Shown here piece after piece: positions 7,863 through 16,011 of a stretch of DNA of 64,000 nt. A program made the translations under genes and the position numbers. Source of the DNA: Fischerella sp. CENA71 (GTDB lineage: Bacteria > Cyanobacteriota > Cyanobacteriia > Cyanobacteriales > Nostocaceae); contig JANBVI010000029.1 of assembly GCA_024239075.1 (NCBI GenBank), positions 16,812 to 80,811 on the forward strand, in the 5' to 3' direction. Within the stretch, counting starts at the first letter, position 1. Every line of letters begins with the position of its first letter. A model generated the notes under the pieces. That model was not told the DNA's origin. It did not search any database and saw only the letters and a list, made by a program, of their open reading frames with translations.

Positions 7863-9506
7863 GTGACATCATCTGTTTTTTCTGCCGAACGCCTTTTATT
7901 TACACCTGTTACTCCTGAAACTAACGCGATTTCGACAATCTTTGCCTTTCCCAATGAGTACACGGTAGGTATCACTAGCCTTGGCTATCAAATAGTATGG
8001 GCGACTTTGGCTATGCGTGCAGATGTGCAGGTAAGCCGCCTGTTTACTGATATGCATGAATCACTTCCCAGAGAACCAGAATTACTCGGCTTTTCTGTGT
8101 CTTGGGAGTTGGATTATGTGAATATTTTGAATTTACTAGAATTTTTAGAAATTCCGATCCGCACAGCTAATCGTGATAATCATCATCCCATAGTTTTTGG
8201 TGGTGGGCCTGTCCTCACAGCTAACCCAGAACCTTTTGCAGATTTTTTTGATGTCATTCTTTTGGGGGATGGCGAAAATCTGCTTGGTAATTTTATTGAT
8301 GCTTACCAAACTGTGAGAAATGCTAATCGGCAAACTCAACTAAAAGCACTAGCACAAGTACCAGGAATTTATGTTCCGAGTTTGTATACAGTAGAATATC
8401 ATGATGTTGATGCTGGAATTAAATCAATTCATCCTATTGCATCAGAAATTCCAGATGTAGTCCAAAAGCAAACTTATCGTGGCAATATTTTATCAGCTTC
8501 TACTGTAGTCACTCAAAAGGCTGCTTGGGAAAATATTTATATGGTAGAAGTGGTGAGAAGTTGTCCAGAAATGTGTCGTTTCTGTTTGGCAAGTTATCTC
8601 ACTTTACCTTTTAGAACTGCGAGTATTGAAGAGTCATTAATTCCAGCAATTGAGAAAGGTTTAGCTGTGACAAATCGGCTGGGATTATTGGGTGCTTCAG
8701 TGACTCAACATCCTGAGTTTGAGAATTTATTAGATTATATTAGTCATCCAAAATACGATGATGTGCGGTTGAGTATTGCTTCGGTGCGAACTAATACTGT
8801 CACGGTACAATTAGCACAAACTTTGGCGAAACGAGATACTAAATCTTTGACTATTGCTGTAGAAAGTGGTTCGGAAAAATTACGGCAAATTATTAATAAA
8901 AAGCTAGAGAATGATGAGATTATCCAAGCAGCAATCAATGCTAAAGCTGGAGGATTAACAGGTTTAAAACTTTACGGGATGGTGGGAATTCCTGGTGAGG
9001 AACCAGAGGATTTAGACGCTACTGTCACAATGATGCGTGAAATCAAAAAAGCTGCTCCTGGTTTACGCTTAACCTTGGGATGCAGTACCTTTGTACCCAA
9101 GTCGCATACACCATTTCAATGGTTTGGGGTAAATCGTCAAGCAGAAAAACGCTTACAGTTGTTACAAAAACAGCTCAAACCCCAAGGGATAGATTTTCGC
9201 CCGGAAAGTTACAATTGGTCTATAATTCAAGCTTTGATATCGAGAGGCGATCGCAGATTATCACACTTGCTAGAACTGACTCGCAACTTTGGGGATTCTC
9301 TGGGTAGCTACAAACGTGCTTTTAAGGAACTGAGAGGAAAACTACCTGAGTTAGATTTTTATGTTTATGCTAACTGGTCAAGTGAGCAAGTCTTACCTTG
9401 GGATCATTTGCATGGTCCATTACCACAGTCTACCCTACAAAAGCATCTAGCAGCAGCCACAAGTCAGTTTAAACCATCCGAGCAATTGCTAATTGCTAAT
9501 GGTTAA
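7863..9506 (+). CDS. B12-binding-like radical SAM protein
   Basis: 547 residues starting at GTG. The radical SAM 4Fe-4S motif CPEMCRFC is at residues 234-241 (CX3CX2C). The N-terminal third (FAFPNEYTVGITSLGYQIVWATL... GFSVSWELDY... VFGGGPVLTANPEPFADFFDVILLGDGE) matches the Rossmann-like cobalamin-binding domain found in front of many radical SAM proteins, although no DXHXXG cobalamin motif is seen. Probably a methyl- or sulfur-transfer type enzyme; substrate unknown. A conserved cyanobacterial protein by appearance. Followed by a CPXCG protein on the same strand. Confidence 0.8.
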   Translation: MTSSVFSAERLLFTPVTPETNAISTIFAFPNEYTVGITSLGYQIVWATLAMRADVQVSRLFTDMHESLPREPELLGFSVSWELDYVNILNLLEFLEIPIRTANRDNHHPIVFGGGPVLTANPEPFADFFDVILLGDGENLLGNFIDAYQTVRNANRQTQLKALAQVPGIYVPSLYTVEYHDVDAGIKSIHPIASEIPDVVQKQTYRGNILSASTVVTQKAAWENIYMVEVVRSCPEMCRFCLASYLTLPFRTASIEESLIPAIEKGLAVTNRLGLLGASVTQHPEFENLLDYISHPKYDDVRLSIASVRTNTVTVQLAQTLAKRDTKSLTIAVESGSEKLRQIINKKLENDEIIQAAINAKAGGLTGLKLYGMVGIPGEEPEDLDATVTMMREIKKAAPGLRLTLGCSTFVPKSHTPFQWFGVNRQAEKRLQLLQKQLKPQGIDFRPESYNWSIIQALISRGDRRLSHLLELTRNFGDSLGSYKRAFKELRGKLPELDFYVYANWSSEQVLPWDHLHGPLPQSTLQKHLAAATSQFKPSEQLLIANG

Positions 9507-9559
9507 TGATAAGTAAATTATTCATTGGCAATTAGTAATCCAAAATCTAAAATTAATAG

Positions 9560-9748
9560 ATGCAAACTACAGCAGAGTTTTATTGTGCTTATTGTGGGGA
9601 AACAAATCTGACCTTTGTTGACTTGAGTGGAGGTGGACAACAATCTTATGTCGAAGATTGTCAGGTTTGCTGTCGTCCCAATATTTTATATATCCGTGTT
9701 GATGAAGAGACTCTGGATATTGAAATTGATACTGAATATGAAGGGTGA
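9560..9748 (+). CDS. CPXCG-motif cysteine-rich protein
   Basis: 62 residues. Two cysteine pairs, CAYCGE near residue 9 and CQVCCRPN near residue 34, are placed as in the small CPXCG zinc-ribbon family; the usual Pro of CPXC is Ala here. The acidic C-terminus (IRVDEETLDIEIDTEYEG) is typical. Function of the family is not established; zinc binding is likely. Its stop overlaps the in-frame upstream GTG of the next gene. Confidence 0.8.
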   Translation: MQTTAEFYCAYCGETNLTFVDLSGGGQQSYVEDCQVCCRPNILYIRVDEETLDIEIDTEYEG

Positions 9749-9765
9749 ATTTGAGGTTGTTCTCA

Positions 9766-10221
9766 ATGCTAGACTTTAAGTACTCCTCAGTAATTAATGC
9801 ACCTGTAGAGGTTGTGTGGCGATTTCATGAAAGACCGGATGTTTTACAAATGCTAACTCCACCTTGGCAACCCATGCAAGTCATGCGTCGCGAAGGAGGG
9901 TTGGGTGTGGGTGCTGTCACGGAATTTCGCCTGTTTTTGGGGCCATTACCTTTACGTTGGTTGGCGCGTCATACCGAATACGAAGAATATCATTTGTTTA
10001 CCGATGAACAAATATCCGGCCCCTTTGAGTATTGGGTACACCGACATCTATTTGAACCCGAAAATGGTAAAACTAGGTTGACTGATGAAATTTCTTTTTC
10101 TTTACCTGGTGGATCTCCAGTCGAATTTTTGGGTGGTTGGTTAGTCAATGTGCAACTAGAAGCAATGTTTCGTTATCGCCATCACATTACTCAACGCGAA
10201 TGTGAGTCATTAAGGATTTAA
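9766..10221 (+). CDS. SRPBCC family protein (cyclase/dehydrase-like)
   Basis: About 151 residues. The START/Bet v1-like fold is suggested by the opening FKYSSVINAPVEVVWRFHERPDVLQMLTPP and the pattern of strands ending in a long C-terminal helix (LVNVQLEAMFRYRHHITQRE). ATG at 9766 is preferred because GAGG precedes it by 9 bases; an in-frame GTG at 9745 overlaps the previous gene. Such proteins bind hydrophobic ligands; the ligand is unknown. The last 12 bases overlap the end of the convergent CHAT gene. Confidence 0.8.
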   Translation: MLDFKYSSVINAPVEVVWRFHERPDVLQMLTPPWQPMQVMRREGGLGVGAVTEFRLFLGPLPLRWLARHTEYEEYHLFTDEQISGPFEYWVHRHLFEPENGKTRLTDEISFSLPGGSPVEFLGGWLVNVQLEAMFRYRHHITQRECESLRI

Positions 10222-13200
10222 AGGAAAAAATTCATATTTATTAGTAGATGCACGGCTTGGTTGAATTTGGACTATGATAATATCATTTTTGTTTTGAATA
10301 TAGCGATCGCCTGATTGTAAAAACTTGATTTTACCAGTTGCACCGTTAGCTGAAAAATTGAGATTACGCAAGACTTGTTGCAGTCCATCGCGAGTTTTCT
10401 TTTGCTGTAAACCTTTAATAATGGCTACAGTTGCATCGTAACTTGTAGCAGAGCGCCAAGTAACTAAGCTACTCCAAAGTTTCTGAGAGTTTTTACTAAA
10501 TTCACTCCCCATATTACTTCTAATTTCCCAAGGGACAGCTAATACTAAATCATTAACATCAGCTTGTCCTTTTTGTATAGTTTGTAAAGTGTATAGTGAA
10601 GTACTGGAAAATAATTTGAGTTTGCCTTTATTGGCTTTGGCTAAATCTAAAGCTTTACTAATTCTATCTATATGGGGAGCTAAAAATAAACCAGTAGCAC
10701 CATGACTAATTGCATCTGAAATAATTTTTTTAGGATCAAAATCTGGTGCAGAGAAATCACATTTGATATTCACAATACTTCCACCGTCAGCGATGGCAGA
10801 AGAAGTAAATTCATCGCGAAAAGATTGATTATCTATCGCTTTTTCATCTACACAAATCGCCAAATTTTTGACACGAGCAAAATTAATAGCATAGTGAGCC
10901 ACAGAATCAGCTAAAAAACGCAGATTTGGAGAAGTGCGAAATATATAAGAACCACATCCCGATAATTTGAGCGAAAAGCTAGTAGGAGAAATATTAACTA
11001 ATTTCCCTTCTTCGTAAATTACACAGGCTGCGACAGAAGCATCAGATGCATTATGGCCAATCACTGCTAAAATTTGCTTGTTTTTGACAAAAAATTTCGC
11101 TATTTGTTTAGAAATATCAGGATCATTATCATCATTAGCTATTTCTACTTGTAACAAATATCCTTGAATACCACCTTTATTATTAACTTCATCTTGCGCT
11201 TGAGCCACACCTTGCAGTATTTCTTTAGCAACATTGATATTGCTACCAATCGGAACACTAACAGCTATTTTTAAAACTTTGCCATGACGAGCAGCAAGAG
11301 CATTTTGTAAGTATATGCGTGTTTCGGGGTCATTGGGGATTGTTTGCAGAGATTTTTGAAATGATGCGATCGCTTGCTCATAATTTTCTGTCGCAAAAGC
11401 TTCTACACCTGCTTTTTTCTCGCTACTGAGATGATCTTTAACTAATATTTTATCCCCGAAGCTGAGGCGATTAAAAATAGAGTCTTTGAGTACAAATTTG
11501 TAGTGACTCGCATTGTCGGGATCAGGTTTGACTTCCACCAACACCGCTGTACCGATGCGATCGCCCCAAGGTGAAAATTGAATAGTTCCCGTAGCGCCTT
11601 CTAAAGAAAAACTATTAGATAAAGCTTCTTGGATGCCATCTCTGGTGTTATGATTTTCATTCTGCATGAATGCTTCGGCAATCGTGTTGGCAGCATCATA
11701 AGCATTTGCTGTGCGCCAAGTAATAGATTCTGGATTATGCCATAATTTATAGGCATCTTTGACAAAGTTTTTATTAGCAGAAGCATCGGCGTGCCAAGGA
11801 ACAGCCATCACTAAACCGTTGACAGCTTTACCAGCCATCAAAGTTTTTTTAGTTTGCATACTGGGATTGCCAAATAGCATAAATTGGCCTTTGTTGGCTT
11901 TAGCAACTTTTATAGCTTGATCAATTCTGTCAACATGGGGATTGAGAAATATGCTATCAGCTTTTTTTTCTTTAGCACGTTTAATGGCAAGTTTTGGCTG
12001 AAAATTTTTGGCTGCTAAATCGCAGTGAATATCAATTAATTGAGTGTTATTTTTGGCTAGTGCTGAAGCTATTGCAGGTTCATAAGACTGATCTTTTGCT
12101 TGAGAATCACGACAGATAGCAATGCGAGTTTTGCCTTCTTTTTTTGTATAATCAGCTAAAGTTTCAGCCATCACATCATTTCTAATTACAGTTCTGTAAA
12201 TATAGCTACCCTCACTACGATTTTGGGGATCAGTTACTAATGGAGAAGAACTAGTGGGTGAAATCATCACTAATTTTCCATCTTGGTAAATTTTAGAAGC
12301 AGGCACGCTAGCATCACTACTATTGTGTCCAATTACTGCTAAGATATTTTGATCTTGTATAAATTTATAGGCAACTCTTTCAGCAACAGCAGGATTATTA
12401 TCATCATTGACGATTTCTAACTTTAATAATTTGCCATTAATACCACCTTGACGGTTAATTTCATCTTGATATTGTGCTACCCCTCGTAAAATTTCTTGGG
12501 CAACATCAGGATTTGTACCAATCGGAACTGCAACCCCTATCGTTAATGCTGCTTGCTCGCCAATCTTGGCATTATTCAGATATATTAACGATTCTGGATC
12601 ATTAGGTTGAATTTGCAAAGATTTTTGAAATTTCTCAAATGCTTGATGATAATTTCTACCTGAAAATGCTTGTACACCTTGCTTTTTTAATTCCGTTTCT
12701 ACTGTTTTGACTAAAATTTTATTGCCATCACTAAAACGATTATGGAAGTTAATTTCATCAATACCACGCCATAAAGCTGCACCAATACACCCCAGCGAAA
12801 CTGTCGTAATAGCTGCGCGTAAAGCCTTTTGTTTCCAATTGAGAATTCGGGGATATTTGAGTTCTCTTGCAGCTGGATTCTGAAAAATTACAGGTAGCCA
12901 AGAAGCACAAGGATAGTCTCTTTCCCACTCTTCATGTAAGCGTTCTCGCGCTTGGTTTACAGATGTATATAAAGATTCACCGTTAGTAAATGCTGTGAGA
13001 AAATATTTTAAAAACTCTTGAGCAATAACATCAGGCACAGGTTCCCGCATGACAATTGTATAGGGAATGCGTAAATTAGCTAAATTACGGGCTAATCCTA
13101 GTCCGTCACAAGAGTTAAAAATAGCTAATTTTAATCCTTTTCTCACAGCATATCGGAGAGAGTAACGCAAGTTTTGTAATGATAAATAACTCTCATTATC

Positions 13201-13923
13201 ATTGATTTTAATTTTTCCTCCAGCATCACCTTCTTGACTTATACTATGTCCCGCAAAAAATAAAATATCCCAAGATTCCGTTCTGAGATTTTTAATAAGT
13301 TTCTGGCGTGTGGGTTCTATTAAGTCTTCAACTTTTGCACCTGGTAAATTTTTGAGAGAATCTAAATCTTGTTGAAGATCAATTCCTTCACTACTACCTA
13401 AAATTGCCAAAATCTTGACTGGTATTTTCAGGTGCTTTGTCGATGGTTCGTATTCTGAACTAATTACTATTTCAGCTTGGGGATGGCTAGTAGAGAAAAA
13501 ACCCCATAAATGCCAAGGTAATCTTTGCAGCAATGAATCCTGAGTCTGTAAAATAAAGCGAACATCTTCATAATTACCAATTTGTTTTGATAATTGTCGT
13601 TCTACTTCTAAAACAGATGCTTGATTTAACCAGTTGTTGAAAGTATCTTGAAATTTTTGAGCTGCTTGATTACAAGCATCTTTACTAGAGAAGTTTGTAA
13701 TCTGGTTTTTCGGGATAATTATTAACCAATTTGCTGGTAATTTCTCATAAATAGATTGCCATGCAGTGTATGTTGTCGGAACATCTGGTGCAGGTGGTAA
13801 TCTACCAGAAATCTCAGCAATATGAGGCTTCCCAGATTCACCAATTCTCACTTTGATAGGAAATCCCTTCTCAAAAGAACCCTCCCCGATTTCAAAAATG
13901 ATTAATTTAACCCGCTTCACCAC
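10210..13923 (-). CDS. membrane-anchored CHAT protease-like protein with two TPR/periplasmic-binding receptor modules
   Basis: About 1237 residues. The N-terminal part (to about 345) is a CHAT caspase-like domain with the catalytic His in DILFFAGHS (His226) and Cys in LAIFNSCDG (Cys272). A single hydrophobic helix follows (about 368-386). The rest is an internal duplication: each copy starts with a short F-S/G-D-x-KILVK motif, a TPR-like pair (AFEKFQKSLQIQPNDPESLIYL; AIASFQKSLQTIPNDPETRIYL), then a type 1 periplasmic-binding (branched-chain amino acid receptor) domain, about 459-807 and 883-1227. The plausible topology is cytosolic protease with sensors outside. Start GTG at 13923 is chosen for AAGGAG 8 bases upstream; TTG at 13947 is in frame. 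Third gene of a sigma-like/DUF1822/CHAT operon. Activity on a substrate is inference. Confidence 0.85.
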   Translation of the reverse strand: MVKRVKLIIFEIGEGSFEKGFPIKVRIGESGKPHIAEISGRLPPAPDVPTTYTAWQSIYEKLPANWLIIIPKNQITNFSSKDACNQAAQKFQDTFNNWLNQASVLEVERQLSKQIGNYEDVRFILQTQDSLLQRLPWHLWGFFSTSHPQAEIVISSEYEPSTKHLKIPVKILAILGSSEGIDLQQDLDSLKNLPGAKVEDLIEPTRQKLIKNLRTESWDILFFAGHSISQEGDAGGKIKINDNESYLSLQNLRYSLRYAVRKGLKLAIFNSCDGLGLARNLANLRIPYTIVMREPVPDVIAQEFLKYFLTAFTNGESLYTSVNQARERLHEEWERDYPCASWLPVIFQNPAARELKYPRILNWKQKALRAAITTVSLGCIGAALWRGIDEINFHNRFSDGNKILVKTVETELKKQGVQAFSGRNYHQAFEKFQKSLQIQPNDPESLIYLNNAKIGEQAALTIGVAVPIGTNPDVAQEILRGVAQYQDEINRQGGINGKLLKLEIVNDDNNPAVAERVAYKFIQDQNILAVIGHNSSDASVPASKIYQDGKLVMISPTSSSPLVTDPQNRSEGSYIYRTVIRNDVMAETLADYTKKEGKTRIAICRDSQAKDQSYEPAIASALAKNNTQLIDIHCDLAAKNFQPKLAIKRAKEKKADSIFLNPHVDRIDQAIKVAKANKGQFMLFGNPSMQTKKTLMAGKAVNGLVMAVPWHADASANKNFVKDAYKLWHNPESITWRTANAYDAANTIAEAFMQNENHNTRDGIQEALSNSFSLEGATGTIQFSPWGDRIGTAVLVEVKPDPDNASHYKFVLKDSIFNRLSFGDKILVKDHLSSEKKAGVEAFATENYEQAIASFQKSLQTIPNDPETRIYLQNALAARHGKVLKIAVSVPIGSNINVAKEILQGVAQAQDEVNNKGGIQGYLLQVEIANDDNDPDISKQIAKFFVKNKQILAVIGHNASDASVAACVIYEEGKLVNISPTSFSLKLSGCGSYIFRTSPNLRFLADSVAHYAINFARVKNLAICVDEKAIDNQSFRDEFTSSAIADGGSIVNIKCDFSAPDFDPKKIISDAISHGATGLFLAPHIDRISKALDLAKANKGKLKLFSSTSLYTLQTIQKGQADVNDLVLAVPWEIRSNMGSEFSKNSQKLWSSLVTWRSATSYDATVAIIKGLQQKKTRDGLQQVLRNLNFSANGATGKIKFLQSGDRYIQNKNDIIIVQIQPSRASTNKYEFFPLNP

Positions 13924-14006
13924 ATTTTCCACTCCTTGATAACTCAATGTTTAAGGTAATACCATAGCTCAAAATTACTGCTCAATAGCCAACGAATAAT
14001 TCATAT

Positions 14007-15164
14007 CTAAATCACAAAATTTTCTGTTACTACTGCATCATTTAAACCAACTCTAACTTGGAATCTTTCCCCAAATTCCGCACAAAACTTTAATTGAATA
14101 TAATCATCCTCTTCTCTAGCTTTAACTTCTAAAAATGGTTGTCCATTATCGTATAATCCTGCTAATTGTAAACCTGATGGTAAATAAGCATGATTCATCG
14201 GATAAACCCGCAATAACACAGCGATTGTTTGATCTGGTTTAGATAAAACCGCTACCATTAAGGCTACAGGATTACCATCTAACTGCATTCCTAAATCCAT
14301 GATGCGTCTAGCACTCACCGCAGGATGATTAGGTTTTAGAGTCCACAAAATTTCTGCAAGAGTCCAACGTGTTTCTTCATCTTCAGTAGTTTGAATTAAA
14401 TGAACCAAAATATCTAGAAGTTCGGATGAAGTATGACTATTATTATTATTCTCAATATTTTCACGACGATTGTTGAACTTTTTTGACAAAAATTTAGTTG
14501 GTAAACATTTTTGCCAACTATGATTAGGGTATAATTGCTCGATAATTTGCCAGATAATATCGGGTGATTCTAATTTCAATCCTCTGACACGTTTAATAGA
14601 ACGGAAAGCAAACTGAGGTTTGATTTTACTCGTGAATTCTTCAACAGTTTGCCACTCAGTTGTGTAAATATTTTCCAGCCACGATCGCAAAGAAACTAAA
14701 TGCGATCGCTCAATTAATTCATCTAATGGCTGTAGCTGATTAAGATCAATTTCTGTTGCTGTGACATGAGGTAAAAATCCCCAAATCTTACCCTCTTTGC
14801 AGGTTTGATTAATTTCAACAACCACATAACCAATGCGATCATCCCAAACCTCAGGCGGAATTTCACAAATGCGATCGCCTGTGCGAATCGCTCGACATTC
14901 CAAATGTCCTACCCCAGTCAACACCAAATCAGCAACATTATCAATTAACCTTCTATAAGGATTCCAACTATAACTAGATGCTAAATCTGTAGGAATATCT
15001 AGCATGTGCAAATAAGTATTAACTACCTGCACAGCTAAAGTATTTAAATAGACTTGTTTGGCTTTTGATTGTGTTGGTTGTTCCCTGGCAAATCTGAGGG
15101 CATTTTCTCGGAATTCTTCCGAAATCGGAATAGATATGGTTTGATGTTCGATTATGTAATTCAT
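14007..15164 (-). CDS. DUF1822 family protein
   Basis: 385 residues from ATG 15164 (a TTG at 15185 is in frame). It has the DUF1822 features: TLAVQVVNTYLHMLDIPTDL with SYSWNPYRRL shortly after (residues about 40-70), then LVLTGVGHLECRAI and the PPEVWDDRIGYVVVEIN strand. No transmembrane segment or enzyme motif is seen. The family is mostly cyanobacterial and uncharacterised. The gene starts 27 bases after the sigma-like gene and ends about 83 bases before the CHAT gene, all on the minus strand, so the three are probably one transcript. As the middle gene it could be the regulator or protease substrate linking the other two; that is a guess from order only. Confidence 0.75.
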   Translation of the reverse strand: MNYIIEHQTISIPISEEFRENALRFAREQPTQSKAKQVYLNTLAVQVVNTYLHMLDIPTDLASSYSWNPYRRLIDNVADLVLTGVGHLECRAIRTGDRICEIPPEVWDDRIGYVVVEINQTCKEGKIWGFLPHVTATEIDLNQLQPLDELIERSHLVSLRSWLENIYTTEWQTVEEFTSKIKPQFAFRSIKRVRGLKLESPDIIWQIIEQLYPNHSWQKCLPTKFLSKKFNNRRENIENNNNSHTSSELLDILVHLIQTTEDEETRWTLAEILWTLKPNHPAVSARRIMDLGMQLDGNPVALMVAVLSKPDQTIAVLLRVYPMNHAYLPSGLQLAGLYDNGQPFLEVKAREEDDYIQLKFCAEFGERFQVRVGLNDAVVTENFVI

Positions 15165-15191
15165 AGTTGTAGATTTCAACTTCAAATACAG

Positions 15192-15839
15192 TTAATCAAG
15201 ATAACCTTGGGATTTACAAAACTCTTCCAAAATTGGAAGACATTTTCTTTGGTAGAAACCACTGACAGTGGTAATAGATACATCAAAATCTTGAGATATA
15301 TCTTTCCAAGCAATTTCTAAAATAAAACGGCGTTCAATCAAAACTTGACAATTAATATCAGGGCGATCGCTAATATGAATCCGCTGTAATTTCTTGGCTT
15401 CTGTTGTCAGCCATTCCTGAATATCTTTGATTAGGGGAGATGGTTCGGGTGGTGCGGGAATTAAACTTACCGGATCTATTTCTTCGCCATTTTCTCCGAT
15501 TACAGGAGAAATGGTTTTTATCCGAGTTTCTTGTCTGCTGCGGTAAATATCCTTCAGGCGATACTTCAAGTAAATATTTAACCAGCATGTCACACAACCT
15601 TTATTTGGATTGTAAGCTTCTTTAGCAGTTGTGGCTTCACAGAGATTTTGACAGAAATATATCCAAGTTTGCTGCAAAGCTTCCTCAGCATCAGATACAG
15701 CAATAGTTGGCGATAATTTACCCGACTTTTGAATCAGATAAATAATTTTATTTAATTTCCTTTTGCGTTCTAAACTACCCCTCGGATGTTGACAAGCATC
15801 TTGAACAAGTTGGAGGATTTGCGCTTTGAATTCATCCAT
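15192..15839 (-). CDS. sigma-70-like (ECF-type) regulatory protein
   Basis: 215 residues. A region-2-like segment (DAEEALQQTWIYFCQNLCE... GCVTCWLNIYLKYRLKDIYR, about 50-103) is followed by a Pro-rich linker and a C-terminal helix-turn-helix that looks like sigma region 4 (ERRFILEIAWKDISQDFDVSITTVSGFYQRKCL, about 168-200). This is the layout of a small alternative sigma factor or sigma-derived DNA-binding protein. First gene of the trio with DUF1822 and CHAT. Core polymerase binding cannot be confirmed by eye. Start ATG at 15839. Confidence 0.7.
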   Translation of the reverse strand: MDEFKAQILQLVQDACQHPRGSLERKRKLNKIIYLIQKSGKLSPTIAVSDAEEALQQTWIYFCQNLCEATTAKEAYNPNKGCVTCWLNIYLKYRLKDIYRSRQETRIKTISPVIGENGEEIDPVSLIPAPPEPSPLIKDIQEWLTTEAKKLQRIHISDRPDINCQVLIERRFILEIAWKDISQDFDVSITTVSGFYQRKCLPILEEFCKSQGYLD

Positions 15840-15933
15840 ACTGTAAAGAATTAATTAACTTTTAACAGTCTTAGCTCAACCTACTGCTACAGTTTATAGG
15901 GGCGTTTATCCAGATTTGATTTCACTTCCGTAA

Positions 15934-15999
15934 TCAGAATTTTTCCAAAACTCCCAAGGGGACTGTAATACCAGCAATTACCAAAATTAAATTCTTCAT
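15934..15999 (-). CDS. possible 21-residue hydrophobic peptide
   Basis: Short ORF beginning MKNLILVIAGITVPLG and ending EKF. It has a plausible ribosome site (GGAAG, 5 bases before the ATG) and lies only 12 bases after the stop of the Gly/Cys-tailed membrane protein, on the same strand, and ahead of the sigma-like gene. It would be a single hydrophobic helix. Too short to judge by composition; could be chance. Confidence 0.3.
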   Translation of the reverse strand: MKNLILVIAGITVPLGVLEKF

Positions 16000-16011
16000 A
16001 AATCTTCCAAC

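Noticed and set aside
10210-13923. CHAT gene as part of a type III-E CRISPR system
   Set aside because: No Cas7-11, Csx30/31 or repeat-spacer array in the window; the resemblance is only in logic.
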